From an uncultured Christensenella sp. (GTDB lineage: Bacteria; Bacillota; Clostridia; Christensenellales; Borkfalkiaceae): DNA of 64,000 nucleotides. The position numbers and the translations under genes were made by a program. Position 1 is the stretch's first letter. Every line of letters starts with the position of its first letter. Under the pieces are notes generated by a model. It was not told the origin of the DNA. It did no database searches and saw nothing but the letters and a program-made list of their open reading frames with translations. Below are positions 50,136-57,280 of the stretch, one piece after another. The DNA lies in the NCBI GenBank assembly GCA_910579525.1, contig CAJTUK010000004.1, positions 196,531 through 260,530 of the forward strand. The letters are read 5' to 3'.

Positions 50136-51650
50136 TCACTTATTTGCGTTTGTATCATCGTCGCGCGTCTCTTCGCCCGCATCGCCCAAGTCATTGTCCG
50201 AACTTTGCGGTCTTCCGCCGCTTTTATCACTGGACGTATAAGCGCTCTTCAACGGACGCAGTTTATCGAACGGGATAAGCTCGCTCTCGAGATAAGTAAG
50301 CCCCTCGATGTCGCACTGTGGAATACCGAGCGTTGCCGCATATTGCGACTTGCCGATACCAAACGCGACTGCCTCTTTGTAATATTTCAAGTATTCTTCT
50401 TTGTTGAATACCGTAATAGGTAAAATGGTTATCTTAAACTTTGTGGTACCAGAGAACCCTACCTTTAAGTATCTGTTGATTACCTTTTCAACTTGCTGTA
50501 CCATACCGAGCACATATGTCTCGTCGTTCTTAATAGCAAGTTTAGCCACACCGCTTGTGCTATTCTCTCTGCCGTGCAGTAATCCAGACGTACCAGCCGT
50601 TGACCAGAAGTTTGCCACCGCATTTGATAAGTCATCTACATCTGCAACGCCGCTCTTGTTCTCAAAGCCAAATGCCTCGAACTCGAACGGAGATAGCGCA
50701 AGTCCTACATTTTCGCCAAGCGCATTAGCGATATGCGCATAATACTTGGATACAATGTCATCTGGCATAAGCGAATTGCCTTTATCGTCTGTCGGTACTT
50801 TGCCCGCGAGCATCTTATAATTCTTCAATTCCTTCGCGGTCTCTTGAAGCGCCTCGGTATTGGCAATCGTGTACAACGACGGCATAACTGCCGCAAATGG
50901 CGGTATAGTGTAATCTATCAACGTACTATCTGCCTTGATGCAAACAGAAATCTCAACTGGAACTTCTTGCCATTGGTCACCCGTCGCGATGTAATTGTTA
51001 TACATCTTCGTAAATTCCGCTGGGAAAAACTCAAGTTTGCTTGCAATCTTGGTCATATCGACTTTATACAAGAAGCTTCCATCACATATTGATGTAATTC
51101 TACAGTAATCGGGGTCTAATTGCTGGATGAAAGCAGAGTTGTTGTCGCTAAGCAAAACGCCATAAAATGCCCCGTCACGTAATGCGATGAGAATCTCCTC
51201 TCTTAAAATGTTAGGAATATTCATAAGCTCAATAGCTTTTGATACCTTCCTATACTGCTTAGCAAAATTATCTTTTACGGATCCGTCAAATCCCAGCGGG
51301 GAAATAACGTATGCACCGGTATACAATCCGGCATAATAGTTCAACAACCTATTATAGTGCATCGATGACAAATACATATAGTTCGATGCGTCACGCAAAC
51401 TCTTTTCGTTGGATGAACTCGTTGGCGCTTGCAACCATTTGAGAATATTCTCCTTGGTGTAAACAGAATACGAGCGTGATTTTTTTGAAGAAGCATTTTG
51501 AGGATTATACGTAAGTTGACGCATTAACGCTTTCGCAAAATATAACGGCATCTCAACCATCTGTTGCTGGTTGTTACGGCTCGGATTGTTTCTTCGATTG
51601 TTTGGTCGATGGTTATTATTGCGATTGCGGTTATAATTGTCTTTCGCCAT
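50136..51650 (-). CDS. portal protein
   Basis: 504 residues. An Asn/Arg-rich disordered N-terminus (KDNYNRNRNNNHRPNNRRNN) is followed by portal-like helical and beta segments (MHYNRLLNYYAGLYTGAYVI..., DGAFYGVLLSDNNSAFIQQLDPDYCRI) and an acidic C-terminus. It directly follows terminase with a 1-bp overlap and precedes protease and capsid, the standard order. Portal forms the dodecameric DNA gate at one capsid vertex. Confidence 0.8.
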   Translation of the reverse strand: MAKDNYNRNRNNNHRPNNRRNNPSRNNQQQMVEMPLYFAKALMRQLTYNPQNASSKKSRSYSVYTKENILKWLQAPTSSSNEKSLRDASNYMYLSSMHYNRLLNYYAGLYTGAYVISPLGFDGSVKDNFAKQYRKVSKAIELMNIPNILREEILIALRDGAFYGVLLSDNNSAFIQQLDPDYCRITSICDGSFLYKVDMTKIASKLEFFPAEFTKMYNNYIATGDQWQEVPVEISVCIKADSTLIDYTIPPFAAVMPSLYTIANTEALQETAKELKNYKMLAGKVPTDDKGNSLMPDDIVSKYYAHIANALGENVGLALSPFEFEAFGFENKSGVADVDDLSNAVANFWSTAGTSGLLHGRENSTSGVAKLAIKNDETYVLGMVQQVEKVINRYLKVGFSGTTKFKITILPITVFNKEEYLKYYKEAVAFGIGKSQYAATLGIPQCDIEGLTYLESELIPFDKLRPLKSAYTSSDKSGGRPQSSDNDLGDAGEETRDDDTNANK

Positions 51651-53428
51651 TACCTTCCTCCTTTATAGTTTCTGCTGATTTTTGGCGCCCTGAAGTTTAG
51701 CACCAATGTTTCTGTGTTGTTTTTAGCTGCTTGAGCAGCTTCTCTCTCAATAGTTTTTGCTACATAGATGTTGTAACTCAAACTACTGTATCTATCCTTT
51801 CGCATACCAGATTTTTCTTTTACTCTGATGACATTGTTCTTCGTCTCATATTCCAGATTGACAAGTTCATTTACGAGTAATGTGGTATGTATGTAGGGTA
51901 ACTTAAATTGTAATGATTCGGGCGTTGGCAGCGAGGCGTAGCCTTTGATGATATTGTGTAAATACTCGTCTGCATCGTACTCTGAAATAAGTAATCTCAC
52001 TTGCCCTTGCCTTAACGCTTCGCGTAATCCAAGCGCGCAAGATGAGTTGAACTCGGGAGCACCCTTTATTGCCCAAATTGACTTAGGCGCATTTGGCACA
52101 GCACACCTCTTTGCTATCTCTTCATCATTGCAGCAAGAGAGCGCACCATATGTTTCGCCCGTTGATTGGTCATAGATATCTCCCATTAGGGCGTCAACGA
52201 CACCCAGACCGAGACCTGTTCTGTCTATAACCAAATAATCGCAGTCAAACTCTGCGAATAGTTTACGGATAACAAGCGCCTGCGCTTCCGTGCGGAGACC
52301 TTCATTGTTTTCTGTGTAAACTATATTGTTAATGTACCTGCCCGAAGGCGTTGGTAACATTTGATTGATGAAAATTGATGTAGCGTCGTTCTTATTTCTA
52401 CCAGACGCCATCAATGCAATATCCGCCGAAAGAATTCTCTTCTCTCCTGCTCTTTTCGGTGGTATACGCAACTGTTTGTCCTGATGCTTGCCGATGATGT
52501 GGCTTGGATAGAACGGGTGTTGTATGACCCTATTCTTGTCAATCTCATCGAAGCTATATAAGCCGCTGCTCGCTTGCGACCAGAACAAGGCGCACATTTC
52601 CATATGGAACTGTACCTCGTTAAAGTCCGCTTCCGACATCTCGTCCTCGACCCTTTCTCTGTCGAGTAGGTTTTCCTTAATGGCAAGCTGGTAAGGCATC
52701 GAGCAACAGAAATAACTTCTGCCACGCATCATTTGAACTACGTAAGACTGAACGTGCTTATAACTCCAATGTGCTTCGTACCAACAGCTGCTCGCGTATA
52801 ATTCCTTCGTTCTTTCTATAGGATAATTTGCGTACTCTGGTTTGTCCATAAAGCCCGGATGTCTTGGAGACGTCAAGAATTTACGAAGAACGGTATCAAT
52901 GGTATTCTTATCTACCATTCTGTACTCATCAACGATAAGTATGGTCGCCCTGTTGTGGCGCGCGGAGTCTGCCGCTGTAACAACCTTAATAATTGAACCG
53001 TTCCTAAACCCGACAAATGACTCGGCTTGGTTGGATTTTATCTCTCCTATCTCAAGTCTTAAGTTTGCCGATAGCGGCATAAGTATATTTTGAATTTTAT
53101 CGATAATTTCGATAGCCTGACCACGAGTTTTAGACGCAAGACAAATCGTTGTTCCCGGGAACAAGATGCAATAGCACACACAAAAAATCGCAAGCAAGAA
53201 TGATTTACCACCACCACGGCTTGCGAGATAGATTGAGTTAACTTTTCTGAACATCTCGTTGAGAATTATCTGCTGGAACTTCTTGAGTTTCAACCCAAGA
53301 TAATCTCTCGCGAACCGATGCGGATTTGCCCTATAAAAAGACGCCCACGTGGCAACGCCATCCATTATGCGCGCTTGCTTTTCTCTTTTGATTTCGGCAT
53401 CCGTTTGCCTTTCCGCTACTGCTGTCAT
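51650..53428 (-). CDS. terL: terminase large subunit
   Basis: 592 residues. Walker A ASRGGGKSFLL at about 69-79, Walker B ATILIVDEYRMV near 165, and in the C-terminal nuclease domain DYLVIDRTGLGLGVVDALMGDI near 395 (first metal Asp). It pumps DNA into the prohead and cuts it. It overlaps the upstream zinc protein by 4 bp and the portal by 1 bp. Full length for the family. Confidence 0.9.
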   Translation of the reverse strand: MTAVAERQTDAEIKREKQARIMDGVATWASFYRANPHRFARDYLGLKLKKFQQIILNEMFRKVNSIYLASRGGGKSFLLAIFCVCYCILFPGTTICLASKTRGQAIEIIDKIQNILMPLSANLRLEIGEIKSNQAESFVGFRNGSIIKVVTAADSARHNRATILIVDEYRMVDKNTIDTVLRKFLTSPRHPGFMDKPEYANYPIERTKELYASSCWYEAHWSYKHVQSYVVQMMRGRSYFCCSMPYQLAIKENLLDRERVEDEMSEADFNEVQFHMEMCALFWSQASSGLYSFDEIDKNRVIQHPFYPSHIIGKHQDKQLRIPPKRAGEKRILSADIALMASGRNKNDATSIFINQMLPTPSGRYINNIVYTENNEGLRTEAQALVIRKLFAEFDCDYLVIDRTGLGLGVVDALMGDIYDQSTGETYGALSCCNDEEIAKRCAVPNAPKSIWAIKGAPEFNSSCALGLREALRQGQVRLLISEYDADEYLHNIIKGYASLPTPESLQFKLPYIHTTLLVNELVNLEYETKNNVIRVKEKSGMRKDRYSSLSYNIYVAKTIEREAAQAAKNNTETLVLNFRAPKISRNYKGGR

Positions 53429-54537
53429 TGCTTCTTGTCTCCTTTACTGCTGAATTTTTCAAGTAAGGATATATCGACAGCATCGTCGTCGCCGTCATAC
53501 GCGGGCGGCTTGACAGTATATTGCTCCATTGCCTTTCTATATTGCTCTTCGTTGTCGTTCTTAATGTCAACAACGTGGCAAAGATGACCGAAGAAGAATG
53601 TGTCGATGTACTTTTTAATTCCATCAACATCTTCCCATTCAGGTTCAGCTTTAGGCAATGGTCTTTCTTGCTCAAACTGCTTAATCAGTGTTCCGAAAGT
53701 ATTTTGGTCTGTGAGATCATCATTGGTATTTTGACGCGGTTGAAGGTTGCATGAAGCAAGCAAGTCTTGGAACGCTTTCATTGCTTCGGTAACTTTACCA
53801 CCACCTTGTTGTGCCTTCTGAATATTGAGCTGTGAAAGGCATATTGTCCTTATCAGCTCTTCTTGTGCCTTACTCTTGCATTCAACACGCGAGCGCCAAT
53901 CTTCTTCTTGTTCTTCGAGCCACTCGTATTCTTCTGGCTTATGACCGTAGCCCCACTTTTTAATTATAGGCTTGGTAACAACAAACCCGCCTTGATTATT
54001 CTCCGACGAAGCAATGTCGCTAACCGTGCGAATACGCACAGCCTCGCCAGCTTCGTGGCGTACCGTGTCGAGATAACTCGTGCCACGACTACGCACTTGT
54101 TTCGTGTTGAGCTTTGAGGGATAAAGTGATACCCTTGAGCGCCCCGGCTGAACGTGAACAGCCGTCATCGATGAAGCCTCTAAGTCATACGGATAGTCGA
54201 AGATACCGCACCAATGATGGAGCGCGTGCTCTTCATTGCCGCTGTAGAAATCTACAAGGGCATTAAATATTGTTTCGGCACAGCTTTTGCATATAGGCAT
54301 ATATCCGTTATTGCCTTGCCATAAAATTGAGCTGCCCGCTTTAAGGAAATTCCCGTCTTGTCTTTGGTAACTTTTGCCGCAGCAGGTACACACGTACTCA
54401 CGCGATGAGTTGCTTTCTTGTACCCTTATTTTTGGCATCTGGAAATCACCGTTAATCTTTATTGGAGCCTTTGATAGTATCTTTGTCTGCTCCAACATAT
54501 TACCCCCGAGGGGGCGTCCTGTATTTTGTTCTGACAT
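53425..54537 (-). CDS. zinc-binding protein in the small-terminase position
   Basis: 370 residues. YVCTCCGKSYQRQ near 48-60 and CKSCAETIF near 78-86 give two Cys pairs for a zinc site. A middle globular region (HHWCGIFDYPYDLEASSMTA) and a helical C-terminus with Gln/Lys-rich turns follow. It lies directly before terL, where small terminases or HNH-like packaging factors usually lie, so a DNA-recognition role in packaging is the best guess. No HNH or HTH motif is evident. Confidence 0.55.
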   Translation of the reverse strand: MSEQNTGRPLGGNMLEQTKILSKAPIKINGDFQMPKIRVQESNSSREYVCTCCGKSYQRQDGNFLKAGSSILWQGNNGYMPICKSCAETIFNALVDFYSGNEEHALHHWCGIFDYPYDLEASSMTAVHVQPGRSRVSLYPSKLNTKQVRSRGTSYLDTVRHEAGEAVRIRTVSDIASSENNQGGFVVTKPIIKKWGYGHKPEEYEWLEEQEEDWRSRVECKSKAQEELIRTICLSQLNIQKAQQGGGKVTEAMKAFQDLLASCNLQPRQNTNDDLTDQNTFGTLIKQFEQERPLPKAEPEWEDVDGIKKYIDTFFFGHLCHVVDIKNDNEEQYRKAMEQYTVKPPAYDGDDDAVDISLLEKFSSKGDKKQ

Positions 54538-54564
54538 ATTCCCTCCTCGTATTCCGTATTGTCC

Positions 54565-55557
54565 TTAGAACAAATCGTCTACTTCGTCATCGTCCTCTCT
54601 GACTACGTAGAAGTTAATGGTTGTGCTTGAGTCTTCGTGTCCAAGCAACTGCCTTACAGACTCAACATCCTTGCCGTCTTCAACGACCGCTTGTGTCGCG
54701 CGGCTTGCACGCAGCGTGTGCGGGTGAACAGGTCTTCCAACTATTGGTGTAATCGTTGTAGTGAACCAATTGTTAAAGGTCGTCTCGCCAATCTGCCTGA
54801 TTTGACCGCCGTATTTCGTAACGAACATATACGGACAATCATCGTCGCCGCGGATGCGCAACCATTCTTTCATAGCTTCCATAGCTTCTTCGCCAAACGC
54901 AAGACGTCTTATCTTGCCGCCCTTGCAGCGAATAGGCTTCGTGTAATACATTTTGATTTCAGTCGTAACATCGTTGCCGTTCTCATCTTTTGTCGTGCGA
55001 GACTTAATGATAGGCTCAAACGTTACTGTGTCTTTTGTGAGCTGTCTGCTTTCCTCTCTGCGGCACCCCGCATCGAAAGTGAACAGCACATACGCGACCA
55101 TTTGATGTTCGCCGCGTTCCTTCAAAACTTCCACTAAATGACGAAATTCCTCTTTAGTGAGAGGAATTTTTTCCCGAACTGTATTCTTCGGCGGTCTTTT
55201 TATGGATTTGTTTATGAAGTTTCTGAAGGTTGGATAATCATCGTGGTAATAGATTTCTATGTAACCGTTCAACGATGAGATCGCCGCCCTCTTGTTATTT
55301 GTATCGGAAGATGAACAGCCCCTGTTCACCATCCAGTTTTGGAACTTCTTATATTCAAGTGGTTTAATGTCAATCTGCTTTTTGTTTTTGAGATTATCTT
55401 TAACCCATACGAACCAAATCTTTAAGTTGGACTCGTAGGCTTTTCTTGATTTAGGAGAAAGCTCTACAGAATCGCTTAAAAAAGATTCGACAAGGTTTCT
55501 GTTAAACTCGCAGACTTCATTCCACTGCTCTTGCGTCACTGCTTCAAGTTTCTTCAT
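54565..55557 (-). CDS. int: tyrosine-family integrase
   Basis: 330 residues. An N-terminal SAM-like core-binding domain (KSRKAYESNLKIWFVWVKDNLKN) is followed by a catalytic domain with TFDAGCRREESRQLTKD near 165 (first Arg), HPHTLRASRATQAV near 275 (HxxR), QLLGHEDSSTTINFYVV near 302 (His and the Tyr nucleophile). It integrates and excises the prophage with HU-type help, encoded next door. Its place inside the minus-strand operon, far from either prophage end, is unusual. Confidence 0.92.
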   Translation of the reverse strand: MKKLEAVTQEQWNEVCEFNRNLVESFLSDSVELSPKSRKAYESNLKIWFVWVKDNLKNKKQIDIKPLEYKKFQNWMVNRGCSSSDTNNKRAAISSLNGYIEIYYHDDYPTFRNFINKSIKRPPKNTVREKIPLTKEEFRHLVEVLKERGEHQMVAYVLFTFDAGCRREESRQLTKDTVTFEPIIKSRTTKDENGNDVTTEIKMYYTKPIRCKGGKIRRLAFGEEAMEAMKEWLRIRGDDDCPYMFVTKYGGQIRQIGETTFNNWFTTTITPIVGRPVHPHTLRASRATQAVVEDGKDVESVRQLLGHEDSSTTINFYVVREDDDEVDDLF

Positions 55558-55573
55558 GTGCCCTCCTATTTTG

Positions 55574-55852
55574 TTAATCTTCTTTTACGTCAAGTAATTC
55601 TGACGGTGTAAACTTTACGAAGTCTCTCTCTGGAGTAACGAGCATTTCGCCCGTGCTTGGGTGCCTAACATTCTTGGCTTTTGCCTTCTTATGTTTGAAG
55701 GCACCGAAGCCCGTAATGACGACATCCTCTTTCTCTTCATAAAGTAAAGAACCAAGTAATTCAAATGCGTTTCTGCATATTTGATCCGCGTCTTGATACG
55801 TAACTCCGTATCTCTCTGCGAATTTTCTGCTAAATTGTTTTCTGTTTACCAT
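55574..55852 (-). CDS. HU/IHF-family DNA-bending protein
   Basis: 92 residues with the HU signature: VNRKQFSRKFAERYGVT at the start, VVITGFGAFKHKKAKAKNVRHPSTGEM (the conserved GFGxF and arm with R-P-x-T-G), then FTPSELL. HU/IHF proteins bend DNA in recombination, replication and transcription. Encoded 16 bp before the integrase, it could serve as the phage's own accessory bender for att site assembly. Confidence 0.9.
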   Translation of the reverse strand: MVNRKQFSRKFAERYGVTYQDADQICRNAFELLGSLLYEEKEDVVITGFGAFKHKKAKAKNVRHPSTGEMLVTPERDFVKFTPSELLDVKED

Positions 55853-55887
55853 ATCCTTATATTCCTTTAATTCTTATCCGCGGCGTT

Positions 55888-57102
55888 TTACTTCAAGCCG
55901 ATGTCGTATAAGCATTTCACAGGTCTCTCACGTGTCGTAATAATTACGCACTGCTCTGGTTCGCCTGATATTCTCAAGTCAACGCAGTGGTCATCTGTTC
56001 CGACTACGCAACCCATCTGCACAACCTTGACACCATACTGAGTATCAAAAGCGTTGTGGTGACGGTGCGCCATAAGAACAGCATCTGGTTTCTTGCCCGT
56101 CATAAGGGTAAGGTTTCTGACTGCGTTCGACGGAGTGTCTTTGTCGCCGTGTACGAGATAGAACAGCTTGCCGCCCCTCGTAACAAAAGTATTGATTGAG
56201 TTGTCTACGTACCCGTCCTCGTGGATGGTTACACTCGGGTTGTTCGCGAACATCATCTTTAAGCAGAACGGAACCATTGCATCAAGCTCCTCTCCGTTAA
56301 GATGTTCCGCTTTGTTTGGTGACAACCTTGAGTGGTTGCCCGAAACGCTGTGTACTCTTATCTCGGCGAACTCACTCTGTAAAGCTGTAACGAAATCGCC
56401 AATGAACGTTATGACTGTTTTAATCTGTTCGATAACATTCTCGTTGTTTTGTAAACGGAGATTTGGATGTATGAGCCCCGAAATGTTATCGCCGCCAAGT
56501 ACAAGTTCACAGCGCTGGCACTTGTGTACCGCTTGAATGGCTTTGACTTCGTCAATGTATTTGCAAAGCCTGCCGCGCAATACGTCAACGTTGTATGTGT
56601 TCCACCAGTTTTGCACTTCGATTCCAGCGTGCAAGTCTGACAAGCAAACAATCATATCTTCGTCGTTGCTTATGACTGGTGTCTCTTTGTAATCGAGTGG
56701 TTCTATTTGCGCCGCAAGTCCGCGCTCAATCACCTCTAAGAATGATTCTCTACGCGCCTGCTCTCTCAGCGACCTTTGGTAGTCAGTTCTTTCGTCGCTT
56801 AATTTTTGACGCTCTTTTCTGACCTCTTCTTTTTCGAGGCGGAGTTGTGCGATGTACCCTTCGCTCGCCGTATCAACGGCATTTTTTTCTCTGAAGTAGT
56901 CCGCTACGAACTGACCGCCGAAGATTGTCTGGCTCGCTTTACGAAGCGTGTCGCTGTGACAATCGATGTTATATTTGGCAACGATTTCTGCCCAATCCAT
57001 ATCGTTAGATCCATTGATTTTGTCCTTAATATCTTTCAGGCAGCTCTCATATTGCTCCCTGTTAAGACCATACTTTTTCAGCTCTTGGTCGATATCAATC
57101 AA
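55888..57102 (-). CDS. metallophosphoesterase with N-terminal coiled coil
   Basis: 404 residues with TTG start at 57102, AAGGAGG upstream. Residues about 80-125 form a coiled coil (RLEKEEVRKERQKLSDERTDYQRSLREQARRES). The phosphoesterase motifs follow in order: VCLSDLHAG, GGDNISG, VSGNHSR, VHGDKD and MAHRHHN. The family includes DNA nucleases (SbcD) and nucleotide phosphatases. It is the first gene after element copy 4 and leads the HU-integrase-packaging group. Confidence 0.8.
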   Translation of the reverse strand: MIDIDQELKKYGLNREQYESCLKDIKDKINGSNDMDWAEIVAKYNIDCHSDTLRKASQTIFGGQFVADYFREKNAVDTASEGYIAQLRLEKEEVRKERQKLSDERTDYQRSLREQARRESFLEVIERGLAAQIEPLDYKETPVISNDEDMIVCLSDLHAGIEVQNWWNTYNVDVLRGRLCKYIDEVKAIQAVHKCQRCELVLGGDNISGLIHPNLRLQNNENVIEQIKTVITFIGDFVTALQSEFAEIRVHSVSGNHSRLSPNKAEHLNGEELDAMVPFCLKMMFANNPSVTIHEDGYVDNSINTFVTRGGKLFYLVHGDKDTPSNAVRNLTLMTGKKPDAVLMAHRHHNAFDTQYGVKVVQMGCVVGTDDHCVDLRISGEPEQCVIITTRERPVKCLYDIGLK

Positions 57103-57131
57103 GTCCTTTCCCTCCTTAATGGTAATCTGGT

Positions 57132-57148
57132 AACTCCCTACGGGAGTT
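57132..57148. terminator. short GC hairpin in the leader of the metallophosphoesterase gene
   Basis: Perfect 7-bp stem AACTCCC/GGGAGTT with a 3-nt loop. On the plus strand a TTTTT follows close by; on the minus strand it lies in the 5' leader of the gene at 57102, just after element copy 4. It could be a transcript-stabilising hairpin. Confidence 0.5.
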
Positions 57149-57165
57149 GAATTTTTCTCTCTTTC

Positions 57166-57186
57166 CTATACGACAATAAATTTAGA
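57166..57186 (+). repeat. degenerate, inverted copy of the 23-bp element
   Basis: Reads CTATACGACA then AATAAATTTAGA, matching copy 4 except for a 3-bp insertion, on the opposite strand and 9 bp from it. The pair forms an inverted repeat around 57187-57194. Confidence 0.65.
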
Positions 57187-57194
57187 TTTTTTTA

Positions 57195-57217
57195 GTGTCT
57201 AAATATGTCGTATAGTA
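57195..57217 (-). repeat. 23-bp element, copy 4
   Basis: On the minus strand TACTATACG followed by the core ACATATTTAGACAC. No -35 box precedes it. It lies between the RNA-polymerase-like gene and the metallophosphoesterase, pointing to the latter. Confidence 0.85.
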
Positions 57218-57231
57218 GGGGAGATTTTGAT

Positions 57232-57250
57232 ACCGCCATTTTTTGGCGGT
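57232..57250. terminator. hairpin after the RNA-polymerase-like gene
   Basis: A 7-bp stem ACCGCCA/TGGCGGT with a T5 (A5) loop, 31 bp past the stop at 57281. The minus-strand transcript has only ATCAAAATC after it, so termination would be weak; on the plus strand GTATTTTATT follows. Confidence 0.5.
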
Positions 57251-57280
57251 GTATTTTATTGGGTTGTTTTTGTAAGTTTT

